A stretch of 64,000 nucleotides of DNA from CAYGZM01 sp964354365 (GTDB lineage Bacteria > Planctomycetota > Phycisphaerae > Sedimentisphaerales > Anaerobacaceae), in assembly GCA_964354365.1 (NCBI GenBank), contig CAYGZM010000005.1, forward strand, positions 1-64,000, read 5' to 3'. The position numbers and the translations under genes were made by a program. The notes under the pieces are model-generated. The model was not told where the DNA came from. It saw only the letters and a program-made list of their open reading frames with translations, and made no database searches. Within the stretch, counting starts at the first letter, position 1, and each line of letters starts with the position of its first letter. This document shows, in pieces, positions 44,922-53,992 of the stretch.

Positions 44922-45412
44922 AAATCCTCGGCATCGATCCTGGTTTGCAGGTCTGCGGATATGCCTGCGTGGAGGCCGTCTCAGGCGAAGAGAAGCTGGT
45001 TGAGGCGGGGGTCATCCGAACGACGAGCGGATTGGCGATAGAAGAGAAGCTCAATGGGATAGCCGACGACACACATTCTCTGTTGGAGCATTTTCGGCCC
45101 GACGTTGTTGCCGTGGAGGAATTGTACTCGCATTATGCGCATCCCAAGACGGCGATATTGATGGGCCACGCAAGGGGCGTTATACTACAGAAGTGCGCCG
45201 AGGCGGGCGTTGAGGTAAAGAGCTTCAGCGCGACGCGAATAAAGAAGTCGCTTACGGGCAACGGCAGGGCATCGAAGGAGCAGGTGCAAAGGACGATTCA
45301 GACGGTTCTGGCGCTGCCGGAGCTGCCGGAGCCGAGCGACGTGGCCGATGCGATAGCGGCGGCTTTGTGCTGTGGAAATTCGCTGAGGTTGGGCTTTGAG
45401 GCGGTCAGATGA
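44918..45412 (+). CDS. ruvC: Crossover junction endodeoxyribonuclease RuvC
   Basis: A 164-residue Holliday-junction resolvase. The four acidic catalytic residues are in place: Asp7 (ILGIDPG), Glu67 (VVAVEELY), Asp141 and Asp144 (SDVADAIAAAL). GGAGG precedes ATG 44918, which overlaps the cysS stop. It works with RuvAB, encoded next, to resolve recombination intermediates. A palindromic repeat (45441-45516) separates it from ruvA. Confidence 0.96.
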   Translation: MKILGIDPGLQVCGYACVEAVSGEEKLVEAGVIRTTSGLAIEEKLNGIADDTHSLLEHFRPDVVAVEELYSHYAHPKTAILMGHARGVILQKCAEAGVEVKSFSATRIKKSLTGNGRASKEQVQRTIQTVLALPELPEPSDVADAIAAALCCGNSLRLGFEAVR

Positions 45413-45440
45413 TGATGCGTTTTATTGAAAACACACTGTA

Positions 45441-45516
45441 TGTCATCTCGAGCGAGTCGAAGTGCGAGTCGAGAAATCTTTTTTTATCAGATTTCTCCGC
45501 TTCGGTCGAAATGACA
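45441..45516. repeat. TGTCATCTCGAG...CGAAATGACA palindromic repeat
   Basis: Starts TGTCATCTCGAGCGAGTCGA and ends GGTCGAAATGACA, with GAGAAATC/GATTTCTC as the central stem and a T-run loop. It lies between ruvC and ruvA; a further GATGCTGCGCATCG stretch follows to about 45550. Confidence 0.75.
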
Positions 45517-45586
45517 GTAAAATAGATGCTGCGCATCGCCGCAGTCGAAATTTTCATTTTTTACATTTTGATATTTGATTTTGTCT

Positions 45587-46216
45587 ATGATAGCAACAAT
45601 TGAGGGCAAACTGGTTAAGCTCGATAGCGCCAGTGCTCTGGTGCAGGTCGGGGCGGTGGGGTATGAGGTGATGCTGCCGAGCTATTGCGTTAATGCCTTG
45701 GCGGACAAGGTCGGCTCGGAGATCAGCCTGTGCACTATGGAGTATTACGAGGGCGCGCCGGGCGGGGGGAATATGATACCGCGAATGGTCGGTTTTCTGA
45801 ATTCGGGCGAGCGGGATTTCTTCAGGGTTTATACGAGCGTCAAGGGGATGGGGATAAAGAAGGGGCTGCGGTCGCTGAGCGTTCCGATAGCTACGATAGC
45901 GGCGGCGATAGAGGACGGCGACGACAAGATGCTGCTTTCGCTGCCGCTGATAGGCAAGAGGATGGCGCAGCAGATAGTCGCCGAGCTGAAGGGCAAGTTG
46001 GAGGCCTTTGCGGTCGGGGCAGAAGCGGGCGAGACGCGTGAGGTCAGATTCAAGCCGTTCCAGGCAGAGGCGCTGGAGATACTCATTGCCTGGGGAGAAA
46101 AAAGGACCGAGGCGATGGAGCTGATCGAGTTGGCGTGCCACAGACGTCCCGATGTCGATTCCTCTGAGACGCTTGTGCCGCTGGTCTATAGGCTGAAGCA
46201 GGGAGTTGAAGTGTGA
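45587..46216 (+). CDS. ruvA: Holliday junction DNA helicase RuvA
   Basis: A 209-residue subunit that binds four-way junctions and recruits RuvB. The N-terminal OB domain (MIATIEGKLVKLDSASALVQ) is followed by the helix-hairpin-helix regions (VKGMGIKKGLRSLS, LPLIGKRMAQQIVAELKGKL) and the C-terminal domain III that contacts RuvB (ALEILIAWGEKRTEAMELI). No Shine-Dalgarno is evident before ATG 45587; the upstream palindromic repeat may have displaced it. Confidence 0.94.
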   Translation: MIATIEGKLVKLDSASALVQVGAVGYEVMLPSYCVNALADKVGSEISLCTMEYYEGAPGGGNMIPRMVGFLNSGERDFFRVYTSVKGMGIKKGLRSLSVPIATIAAAIEDGDDKMLLSLPLIGKRMAQQIVAELKGKLEAFAVGAEAGETREVRFKPFQAEALEILIAWGEKRTEAMELIELACHRRPDVDSSETLVPLVYRLKQGVEV

Positions 46217-46271
46217 CAAAAAACAGGAGTAACAGCTCAAAGAGAAGGGCCGAGATCGTTTGACGGAAGTA

Positions 46272-46357
46272 TGTCATTGCGAGGTCCGCTGCAGGCGGAC
46301 CGTGGCAATCTCCTCGCTCAGGACAATAGAGATTGCTTCGCTTCGCTCGCAATGACA
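46272..46357. repeat. TGTCATTGCGAG palindromic element, second copy
   Basis: 86 nt bounded by TGTCATTGCGAG and CTCGCAATGACA, with an internal GGTCCGCtgcaGGCGGACC-like stem. It sits between ruvA and ruvB, splitting the ruv operon by about 170 nt. Confidence 0.8.
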
Positions 46358-46390
46358 TGTATCAATTAACCTGCAACAGAGTACTATGCA

Positions 46391-47446
46391 ATGGCGATAG
46401 GCAGGATTATAAGCGGGCAGTCATTAGATGAGCAGGAAGAGAGCTTCAACGTTTCGCTTCGTCCTAAGTTCCTGGACGAGTGCATCGGCCAGCAGAACGT
46501 CCGGGAGAAGCTCGCAATCGCCATAGCGGCGGCTAAGCAGAGGGGCGAGCCGTTGGAGCATATCCTTTTCTATGGTCCGCCCGGCCTGGGCAAGACGACT
46601 CTGGCGAACGTGGTTGCGAACGAGATGGAGGCCAGGATTCGGTGTTCGTCAGGCCCTGCCCTAGTCAAGGCCGGCGATGTGATGGGGCTTTTGAGCAATA
46701 TCAACACGGGCGATGTGTTATTTATAGACGAGATTCATCGGCTGAGCACGCCGGTCGAAGAGTTCATTTACCCGGCGATGGAGGAGTTCAGGGTCGATTT
46801 CACCGTAGATAGCGGTCTGCACGCCAAGACGATTAATTTTCCGTTGAAGCGTTTTACCCTGGTGGGCGCGACGACGCGGGCCGGGCTGCTCAGTGCCCCG
46901 CTCCGCAGCAGGTTCGGGATGATGTATCACCTTGATTTCTACAGCGCCGAAGAATTGACAACCATTCTGAGCAGGTCGGCTGAGTTACTGAGCTTGCAGT
47001 GCGAGGAAGGGACGCTCGAATTGATTGGCGCGTGCTCGCGCGGTACGCCCCGGGTGGCGAATCGCCTGCTAAAAAGGGTGCGGGACTACGCCCAGGTCAA
47101 GGGCACAGGTGTGCTCAGCGGCGGGATTGTCGAAAGCGCTCTAAAGATGGAGCAGATAGACCCGTTGGGCCTGGATGAATTGGATAGGGCCGTTCTGCGT
47201 GCTTTGGTGAAAGTCTATGACGGCGGGCCGGCCGGCATCGAGGCTATTGCGGCCACATTAGGCGAAGAAAGAGACACGTTGGAGGACGTGGTCGAGCCGT
47301 ATCTATTGCAGATAGGCTTTCTGCGCCGAACCAAACGTGGCAGAGAAATCACCAAACAGGCCTGCGAGCACCTGGGCCTCAAATTCCACAGAACCAAACG
47401 CCGCAAAACCGACCAGCCGGAGCTATTCGAGGACGAGAAGCAGTAG
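46391..47446 (+). CDS. ruvB: Holliday junction branch-migration ATPase RuvB
   Basis: A 351-residue AAA+ motor. Walker A GPPGLGKTTLANV, Walker B FIDEIHRL, sensor 1 LVGATTRAGLLSAPLRSRFG with the Arg finger region, and a C-terminal winged-helix (GLDELDRAVLRALV, PYLLQIGFLRRTKRGREIT). It drives branch migration with RuvA. It ends 7 nt from the convergent HD phosphohydrolase gene, with no terminator visible between them. Confidence 0.97.
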   Translation: MAIGRIISGQSLDEQEESFNVSLRPKFLDECIGQQNVREKLAIAIAAAKQRGEPLEHILFYGPPGLGKTTLANVVANEMEARIRCSSGPALVKAGDVMGLLSNINTGDVLFIDEIHRLSTPVEEFIYPAMEEFRVDFTVDSGLHAKTINFPLKRFTLVGATTRAGLLSAPLRSRFGMMYHLDFYSAEELTTILSRSAELLSLQCEEGTLELIGACSRGTPRVANRLLKRVRDYAQVKGTGVLSGGIVESALKMEQIDPLGLDELDRAVLRALVKVYDGGPAGIEAIAATLGEERDTLEDVVEPYLLQIGFLRRTKRGREITKQACEHLGLKFHRTKRRKTDQPELFEDEKQ

Positions 47447-47453
47447 TTACAGG

Positions 47454-48884
47454 CTAAGGCCCCGATCCCGCTTGTAGCCATTCTTGGATTTTCGCCGTGA
47501 TTTCATTGGCCTTTGCATCGCCTATTCCGAGGACATATACACGGCAAAGCCTTGGTTTCAGACGGCTCATATAGTGCAGAACACTGCTTTTGTCCTCGAG
47601 CAGCTTCCCTTTTTCACCGGACCTCTTCTTGACGCTCACCAACTCCCTGAGTTGTTCTTCGCCACCGTCTTTGAACGCCGCCGCTTCGGCTAAGCTCACA
47701 AACGGATGTAGTTTCTCAAATTCAGGTGTCTTTATGTCTTTGAAAATCCACTGTTCTTGTGGAATATGCGTCTCCTTGGCCAAATCCTTGACCTTGTCCT
47801 TCCAACTCGTTGTTAACAAGGTGTATGCTTGGCTGGGATTACCGCTGTCCAAGGTGAGTTCCGAGACTTCATAAACAAGTGTGGGTGGCTGGCGCAGTTT
47901 GACCGCTCTGCAGAGGGCAGCAAGCTTCTTGTCTCGCTTGTTGTCTGCGTATTTGGCGATACGCTGGTCCAAATAACCATCGTGGAAGGCCAGAAACTCT
48001 TCTGAATCTGCGCTCGCCATTTCTTCGATTTCCGCGCCGGATTTGTATATCTCCCCTTTTTCCCAGAGTGCCAAGACGATTCTTCTGACCATCTCCTCGA
48101 AGGCAAATACTGTCTTGTGCATATAAACCGTATTGAACATGAAATAGCGGCCCATCAGCATGTGTTCTATCGAACTCTTGGCCTTTGCACGGACAACGAC
48201 CTCATTTTGGTCGGCCAACTCGAGATTGTTCACGATGTAATTAAGGTCCACTTTTCCATACGGCAGACCTGTGTTGAGGGAATCTCGCACAAGATAATCA
48301 AGTCTGTCCACATCCAGACTCGCGTTGAGCAAGTTGGGGATGGATTGATGTTGGCCTCTGACCAGAGCTACAATCTCGTTTGGGTCAATGCCGTTTCTTT
48401 CCAACTTCTCCTTTATGTCTTTTCGTTCGGTTATGACAATCTCTCCCAGCCTGTCGTGTTTGGGATATTCCTTTTTCTCCTCTCGCGGAGCAGCTTCTTT
48501 CTTCTCGTCTTGGCTTTTCTTCTTGATGTATCTCTGCGTCGAGTCCCAGTCAATTTTCTCCATCAGGTGAGAATAAGGATAATGCCCGACATCGTGTAGC
48601 AGGGCCGCTATACGCTGTTTTTGGAAATGGTCGTCGGGCACGGCATCTTTGTTCTTGCTTCGGAAAGACTCGAGTACGCGAGTCATTATGTGCATAACAC
48701 CCAAGGAGTGTTCGAACCGAGTGTGCCTTGCGCTGGGATATACTGTGTAGGCAAAGCCGAGCTGTTTGATTCCTCGCAGCCGCTGAAAAGTGGGGGTGTC
48801 AATAAGCTCTGTTTCTAACTTGCTGAGACCGATATCGCCATGGACCGGGTCAATGATTATCTTATGACGATATTCCTCTCTCAT
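47454..48884 (-). CDS. HD domain phosphohydrolase, YwfO/dNTPase-like
   Basis: A 476-residue HD protein. The metal site is RFEHSLGVMHI (His), ALLHDVGHYPYSH (HD) and a later SLDVDRLDYLVRD (Asp), which is the SAMHD1/dGTPase-like arrangement, and DPVHGDIGLSKLETELIDTPTFQRLRGIKQLG is the family opening. A Lys/Glu-rich linker lies near residues 125-150. ATG 48884 follows GGAAGGA. It probably hydrolyses dNTPs or a related nucleotide; the substrate is unknown. It is 20 nt downstream of the YwgA-like gene, the same pairing as in Bacillus. Confidence 0.85.
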   Translation of the reverse strand: MREEYRHKIIIDPVHGDIGLSKLETELIDTPTFQRLRGIKQLGFAYTVYPSARHTRFEHSLGVMHIMTRVLESFRSKNKDAVPDDHFQKQRIAALLHDVGHYPYSHLMEKIDWDSTQRYIKKKSQDEKKEAAPREEKKEYPKHDRLGEIVITERKDIKEKLERNGIDPNEIVALVRGQHQSIPNLLNASLDVDRLDYLVRDSLNTGLPYGKVDLNYIVNNLELADQNEVVVRAKAKSSIEHMLMGRYFMFNTVYMHKTVFAFEEMVRRIVLALWEKGEIYKSGAEIEEMASADSEEFLAFHDGYLDQRIAKYADNKRDKKLAALCRAVKLRQPPTLVYEVSELTLDSGNPSQAYTLLTTSWKDKVKDLAKETHIPQEQWIFKDIKTPEFEKLHPFVSLAEAAAFKDGGEEQLRELVSVKKRSGEKGKLLEDKSSVLHYMSRLKPRLCRVYVLGIGDAKANEITAKIQEWLQAGSGP

Positions 48885-48904
48885 AGAGTCCTTCCAGTGC
48901 GGAC

Positions 48905-49432
48905 CTACTCTAACGTTTTCCGGCTGACAAGGCCAGCCTCATCAAGCCTCTTCCAAGCTGCTTCGGCAAGCGTCCTCCTACCTTGAAAATGCGGCTTTGA
49001 CTCTTTGAGCTTCTCGAAAACCTCTTCAAATTGGGGGTCGCTCTTTCCCGGCCAATACGCGATATGCTTTAGGTAATGAAGCGAAGCCAGCAACTCAAGC
49101 CACTCAGGTTCGGTTGTTTCTGCGGTCCTGGGCAGACCGACTACCCCGTCCAGAGTGTCAAGTCTGCTCTTAGTTTTGGAATTGAGTTCGTAATTGTTGA
49201 ACTCGTCGTCATATTTGATTTCATCTCTGAGCGTGAACGTGTCGTTCGCAAGAGCAGGACAATACGGCCCATACAGGTACCAATTGTAACGATAACCCAG
49301 ATCGATACCTGTCAGTTGAAGCAGGTACATCTTTTTCTGTAGGATCTTCCTCGAACGGAAGTCGTCGATTTTCAGATCCCCAAGTCCGATTTCATCCAGG
49401 ACAAGTTTGAGCAATATATGATCCTTGTTCAC
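48905..49432 (-). CDS. YwgA-like protein
   Basis: A 175-residue protein. GTG 49432 is preferred because GAGG lies close upstream; the longer frame reads 30 dubious residues. The block RKILQKKMYLLQLTGIDLGY followed by WYLYGPYCPALANDTFTL matches the YwgA/UPF family pattern (RTKLQKIVYLL...YYGPYSEEL). No enzymatic motif is evident. In Bacillus subtilis ywgA lies beside ywfO, and here the order is the same, so this pair probably acts together. Function unknown. Confidence 0.6.
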   Translation of the reverse strand: MNKDHILLKLVLDEIGLGDLKIDDFRSRKILQKKMYLLQLTGIDLGYRYNWYLYGPYCPALANDTFTLRDEIKYDDEFNNYELNSKTKSRLDTLDGVVGLPRTAETTEPEWLELLASLHYLKHIAYWPGKSDPQFEEVFEKLKESKPHFQGRRTLAEAAWKRLDEAGLVSRKTLE

Positions 49433-49707
49433 TTCATGCCTCGCTTCCAAAGAATCGGTTTCCCTTTCTTGCGCACACGCGCCTACCCACAACCAAGCAC
49501 ATGATACATAGTACATCGTCAATACGAGCCATTAGTGTTGAGACTCTTTCCCCTATTACATAAGATGTTATCAGAAAACATCTTACAGCCGAGGCAAATC
49601 TCCTGTGCTCGAAACTGCGCACATTATACCTGTGAAATCTCAAGCAGGCAAGAGGAGTACCGATAGAATTCCCGAAATGCGGCGGATTTTACCTGCGACA
49701 AGAGAAA

Positions 49708-50460
49708 TCACGGGTTCAGGATGTGCTTTGCCATTTTTGGCCGGCGGCCGGTCAATTCGGTGAAGTGGTGGGCTAAAAGCTCCTCGATTTCGAGCAAAGT
49801 CTTCTGTGGAGATTCGGCGAGGAGTTTTAGGTTCGCAAGGCAGTCTGCGGCATTTTTGCTTATTCTGAATTTGTCATGGAAGGCGGGCTCGCAGTCTCTG
49901 CAGATTAGGCCGTTGGCGGAGCTGCTGAAATAAACCTCGTCTCTCGTCTCTCGTCCCTCGTATCTCGTTCTGCAATTTGCGCAGTGACTCAAGATCGGCT
50001 GGAGGCCGACCTCTTTGAGCAGGGCCAGTTGAAACAGTATCAGAAACGCCAGCATTTCAGGCTTGTCCGCGGCGTCCTGCGCGTCGCACAGGAATTGCAG
50101 GAAGCTGTCGAAAAGGCCGGGGTGCGGGTCGTGCTCATCGGTCAGGAGGTTCAGCAGCTCGGCGGCGAAGAGGCAGCAGTTCAAAGTGAAAAGATCGTTG
50201 CGCAGCAGAGTAAGGCCAGCTGTGCCGGCGGCGGATTCGAATTCAGTGAGGGTGGCGAGCTTTTCCCTATTCGAATCGGAGAAGACGATTCGCCCGTGCG
50301 AGAGTATTTCAATCGGCCCGCCGAACGCCGATTTGGGGCGCTTGGAACCTTTGGCGATTGCGCTGATTTTGCCGGTCGCTTTCGTAAAGAACGTCACGAC
50401 CTGAGACGTCTCGGAATAATCGACGGTGCGTATGCAGATGGCCAGGTCTTTGGTCAACAT
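49708..50460 (-). CDS. recO: DNA repair protein RecO
   Basis: A 250-residue RecO: N-terminal OB domain (DLAICIRTVDYSETSQVVTFFT), an internal helical bundle (CCLFAAELLNLLTDEHDPHP, LAFLILFQLALLKEVGLQP), and a zinc-finger-like CANC...CRDC (about residues 160-190). It loads RecA with RecR in gap repair. AAGG lies upstream of ATG 50460. It is the last gene of the recO-CNNM-ybeY run. Confidence 0.9.
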   Translation of the reverse strand: MLTKDLAICIRTVDYSETSQVVTFFTKATGKISAIAKGSKRPKSAFGGPIEILSHGRIVFSDSNREKLATLTEFESAAGTAGLTLLRNDLFTLNCCLFAAELLNLLTDEHDPHPGLFDSFLQFLCDAQDAADKPEMLAFLILFQLALLKEVGLQPILSHCANCRTRYEGRETRDEVYFSSSANGLICRDCEPAFHDKFRISKNAADCLANLKLLAESPQKTLLEIEELLAHHFTELTGRRPKMAKHILNP

Positions 50461-50493
50461 TACGATTGCCTTGCGCAGGAATGACGATCTCTT

Positions 50494-51795
50494 CTACTGC
50501 TTGCTGATTTTTTGGATTTTTATGCGTTTTATGCTTCTCGGCTCGGCGGCGGTGATGGTGAATTTAAGGTTTCTGTAGTCGAACGTCTCGCCGCTCTTTG
50601 GGATATAGCCCAGGCGTGAGAAGACAAAACCGCCTACGGTGTCATAGTCTTCGTCTTCAGGCAGGTTCAGCTCGAACCGGTCGTTGAGGTCGTCGATGTA
50701 AGTCCTCGCATCGACGTCGATAGTGCCCTGGTCTATCTGCCTTATGGGTTCAGGCGGCACTTTCTCGTATTCGTCGGCAATCTCGCCGACGAGCTCTTCA
50801 AGGATGTCCTCCAGGGTGACTATGCCTGCCGTTCCGCCGTATTCGTCGAGCACCACGGCTATGTGCAGCTTCCGATTCTGGAACTCATGGAGCAGGGCCC
50901 GTAAAGGTTTTGTCTCGGGGACAAAATAGGCGGCTCTCATCCTGTCGCGGAGCTTGAAATTTGCCGGGTCTTTACCGATTTCGCTGAGCAGGTCCTTGGC
51001 ATAGACCATACCGATTATGTTGTCGATGTTTCCCTCATAGACAGGGACGCGGGTGTGGCCCGCGCTGATGATGGTTTCGAGCACCTTGTGCAAATCAGCG
51101 CCGGCCTCAATGGCCACAACGTCCGTTCGGGGCGTCATAATCCCATCTGCGGAGGTTTCGCTCAGCTCAAGCACGTTCTCTATCATTCGCTGTTCCTCCT
51201 TATCGACCGCGCCCTCCATCCTGTGCTCCTCGAGTTCGGTGAGGAATTCTTCCTGTTTTTCTTCCTGCTGCTGTTGCGGGCTTGTCTGGACGACGCCGGC
51301 GAGCCGGCGCACAAGGCGGTCGTGTAGCTGCAGCAGGTAAAGAACCGGAGCGGCCATCATTGCAAAGAACAGCAGAAGTGCGTGGGTCCTGCTGAGGATT
51401 TTTTCTCCTGCGTACTTCGCCCAGGCGTGCGGGATTGCCACGGTGAACGCCGAGAATATGACCGCTGAGGCAACAAAGGTCAGGATATAGCCGCCGGTCG
51501 TCAGCACCCGCGGCGCTCCAGGCTCGCCCGTGCTCGCAAAGATGTGCAGCAGCAAAAGCAATATGCAGACGTTAAAGACCAGCCGATACAGAGAGCAGGT
51601 CAATGCCAGCTTCTCGGCGTTCCGGACCAGTCTATCCGTGAGGTTCCGCGACATTGCTTCTTTGCCGGCCTGCTTGAACGCCTCGTGCAGCTGGAGGCGT
51701 GAGAGCGCTCGCAGGGAAACTGCGTTGACGGAAAAGAACAATGTCCCCCCGGCAAGCAGACAAATCGCCGTTACCGACCAGCCGATATAACTCAC
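50494..51795 (-). CDS. CNNM/hemolysin family transporter with CBS and CorC domains
   Basis: A 433-residue membrane protein. The N-terminal CNNM domain has four hydrophobic stretches (ATAICLLAGGTLFFSVN-like start, CILLLLLHIF, ILTFVASAVIFSAFTV, ALLLFFAMMAAPVLYLL). Next come two CBS domains (GIMTPRTDVVAIE, HTRVPVYEGNIDNIIGMVYAKDLL, LRALLHEFQNRKLHIAVVLDEYGGTAGIVTLEDILEELVGEI) and a C-terminal CorC/HlyC domain (IDVDARTYIDDLNDRFELNLP). It is thought to move or sense Mg2+. The GTG at 51795 gives MSYIGW; a TTG at 51813 is the alternative. Confidence 0.88.
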   Translation of the reverse strand: MSYIGWSVTAICLLAGGTLFFSVNAVSLRALSRLQLHEAFKQAGKEAMSRNLTDRLVRNAEKLALTCSLYRLVFNVCILLLLLHIFASTGEPGAPRVLTTGGYILTFVASAVIFSAFTVAIPHAWAKYAGEKILSRTHALLLFFAMMAAPVLYLLQLHDRLVRRLAGVVQTSPQQQQEEKQEEFLTELEEHRMEGAVDKEEQRMIENVLELSETSADGIMTPRTDVVAIEAGADLHKVLETIISAGHTRVPVYEGNIDNIIGMVYAKDLLSEIGKDPANFKLRDRMRAAYFVPETKPLRALLHEFQNRKLHIAVVLDEYGGTAGIVTLEDILEELVGEIADEYEKVPPEPIRQIDQGTIDVDARTYIDDLNDRFELNLPEDEDYDTVGGFVFSRLGYIPKSGETFDYRNLKFTITAAEPRSIKRIKIQKISKQ

Positions 51796-51854
51796 CTTTT
51801 CAAAGCCTTTCAATTAGTTCATCGCACAAGCCTGAAATACGCCGGTTAGAGATA

Positions 51855-52352
51855 TCATTCGCGCTTGCGCCGTTTTGTCTTTGCCCGATTATTATACACT
51901 AAGCCGTAGCCGAGTTGTTGCAAAATCTCGTCTTCTATCTTGTGCATTTCTTTGGCCTGTGTTTCCGTGGAGTCGTCGAATCCCACGTTATGAAGCAGGG
52001 CGTGCGTTACGTAAAGGGCCAGCTCGGCCCTGCTTGAATGGCCCCGCAGCGCCGCCTGTTTAACAGCCATATCGCCGTTGACCACCAGCTCGAACAGCCT
52101 GCCCGATTTGGGTCCCCTCTCTTCGGACAGGTCGAAGCTCAGGCAATCGGACGTGGATTTGCGGTTCAGGAAACGGCTGTTTATTTCGCGAAATTCGGCG
52201 TCATCAACGATTGCGATGCCGACGGTCGCGTTTGAGACGTCAAATCGTTTGCAGACGGCTTTGACCAATTCCTCGAGGTCGAGCGGATTAACGTCCGGGC
52301 GATTGGGATGTGCGGTTACTTCGACGACTATATTTTGTCGGGCGCGGGACAT
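51855..52352 (-). CDS. ybeY: Endoribonuclease YbeY
   Basis: A 165-residue rRNA maturation and quality-control RNase. The fold is recognised from IAIVDDAEFREINSRFLNRKSTSDCLSFDL and NGDMAVKQAA. The zinc motif normally reads HxxxHxxGxDH, but here it is HALLHNVGFDD: His117 and His121 are kept and the third ligand is Asp127. Asp can bind zinc, so it may still be active. ATG 52352 lies six nt from the HDIG gene stop. Confidence 0.88.
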   Translation of the reverse strand: MSRARQNIVVEVTAHPNRPDVNPLDLEELVKAVCKRFDVSNATVGIAIVDDAEFREINSRFLNRKSTSDCLSFDLSEERGPKSGRLFELVVNGDMAVKQAALRGHSSRAELALYVTHALLHNVGFDDSTETQAKEMHKIEDEILQQLGYGLVYNNRAKTKRRKRE

Positions 52353-52357
52353 AACTA

Positions 52358-53911
52358 TCAGCTCTTCTCTCGGTCGGGCCCTTCTGTCTGGGGCTGCTTG
52401 ACAACGGGTGCGTCCGGCTGCTGTGGATATGCGATTCGGCCGTGGTAGTGCGCGGCAAGGGTCTTCGATATGCTTGCCTCTATCTGGCTCAGCTCCCGCA
52501 GTGAAATCTCACATTCGTCGAATTGGCCGTCCTGCAGGCGCTTCATAGCCATATTGTGCACGACTATCTCTATTTTTGTCGGCGTTATCTCCGAGAGGCT
52601 CCTGACGGCGCCTTCGACCGTGTCCGCGAGCATTACGATAGCAGCTTCCTTGGTCCGTGGTTTTGGGCCGGGGTATCTGAATTCGCTTTCAGAAGGCGGA
52701 CCAACGCCTTTCCCCCTGGGGTTTTTTGCCGTCTGTTTCTTTGCCTGGTGGTAGAAGTGCTCAACGAGGGTCGTCCCGTGGTGTGTCTCAATAAACTGCC
52801 GAAGGACGTTGGGCAGTCCATATTCCTTGGCCATTTCTATACCGTCTTTAACGTGGCCGACAATAACCAGCTGACTCATAGCGGGCGAGAGCTCTTTGTG
52901 CCGGCTGGCCGAGCCCATCTCGTTTTCCACGAAGTAGCCGGGTTTGTTGATCTTGCCGATATCGTGGTAATAGGACCCGACCCTGCAGAGCAAACCGTTG
53001 CGGCTGATTGACTCGGCCGCGGCTTCGGCGACGGAGCCTATCAGGAGGCTGTGGCTGAACGTGCCGGGGGCTTCCATTGCGAGTCTTCTAAGCAGGGGCT
53101 GGTTGGCGTCGCTGTAGTCCAGCAGGGTCATGCTTGTTGCGATTCGAAAGGTTTTCTCGATTAGCGGAAGCAGACTCTCGATGAGCAGCCCCACGAGAAA
53201 GGCGGCTCCTGCGTGATACCCGGCGTTGCTGAAGACATCTGAGGCTTTAGCGCCTTCGGTAAGCAGGTTCAGGCTCAGCGCTGTAACGAAGACTACTATT
53301 GCCGCGGTTGCGCTGACTTTGAGCAGTTTCATTCTTGTGCGTATTTCTTTTAGAGAAAATGAGCAGGTTACGGCGCCGGCGCACATGGTCAAAAAAAGGT
53401 TCATTCCTGCAATCTGCTCCGGCCCGGGGGCGCCGGCAGAAAAAGTGGCAAGAATACAGAAGAATACGGACATACCTATCGTGAATCGCTTGTCGTATGC
53501 AAGCGACAGGATAATGGCTGCGGTTACCGCACTTGCCGTGCCCCCGGAGGTGTGATGGAAAAGAATCGCGATAAGTTTGGTTGCCGTCAGCAGCAATAAA
53601 AACAGCCCCGCCAGCAGGCTGGTTCTCGCGTGGTTCCTTATTAATCGCTTCTGATAATTGTGGACGTAGAGCAGCGCCGCGATACTGATCAGCATTACTA
53701 AGACGGTTGTTGGCGCGAGGCAGAGGTGCTGGGGCTGTCCGCTGAGCTCGAAACAAAGTATTGGAACACACAGGGCGACAAAAAAGGCACATATCAGCAG
53801 CGAGATCAGGCTGTCGCGATTGGCCAGCCGGTTCATTCGTAAGAACCGGTCGATGGGGATATTCCTGCGGACCTGACTGCGCCGCGGACTTGTTTTTCTG
53901 AATAATCCCAT
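52358..53911 (-). CDS. HDIG domain integral membrane protein (PgpH-like)
   Basis: A 517-residue protein. About seven hydrophobic segments fill residues 40-240 (LISLLICAFFVALCVPIL, TTVLVMLISIAALLYV, SLLAGLFLLLLTATKLIAILF and others), the 7TM half of the 7TMR-HD family; the large extracellular domain of PgpH is missing. The HD domain has FSHSLLIGSVAEAAAE, SYYHDIGKINKPGYF, GHVKDGIEMAKEYGLP and ETHHGTTLVEHFY. PgpH homologues degrade cyclic di-AMP; whether this shorter one does is inferred. The tail is Pro-rich. It lies between phoH and ybeY, as is usual. Confidence 0.87.
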   Translation of the reverse strand: MGLFRKTSPRRSQVRRNIPIDRFLRMNRLANRDSLISLLICAFFVALCVPILCFELSGQPQHLCLAPTTVLVMLISIAALLYVHNYQKRLIRNHARTSLLAGLFLLLLTATKLIAILFHHTSGGTASAVTAAIILSLAYDKRFTIGMSVFFCILATFSAGAPGPEQIAGMNLFLTMCAGAVTCSFSLKEIRTRMKLLKVSATAAIVVFVTALSLNLLTEGAKASDVFSNAGYHAGAAFLVGLLIESLLPLIEKTFRIATSMTLLDYSDANQPLLRRLAMEAPGTFSHSLLIGSVAEAAAESISRNGLLCRVGSYYHDIGKINKPGYFVENEMGSASRHKELSPAMSQLVIVGHVKDGIEMAKEYGLPNVLRQFIETHHGTTLVEHFYHQAKKQTAKNPRGKGVGPPSESEFRYPGPKPRTKEAAIVMLADTVEGAVRSLSEITPTKIEIVVHNMAMKRLQDGQFDECEISLRELSQIEASISKTLAAHYHGRIAYPQQPDAPVVKQPQTEGPDREKS

Positions 53912-53992
53912 CGATTCGCCCTAAATAAACAGCCGTCGGTCAAGGTGTTCGTCGAGCAGCGGTTTGCCGGGAGCCCGCGGGAACGCCGACGG

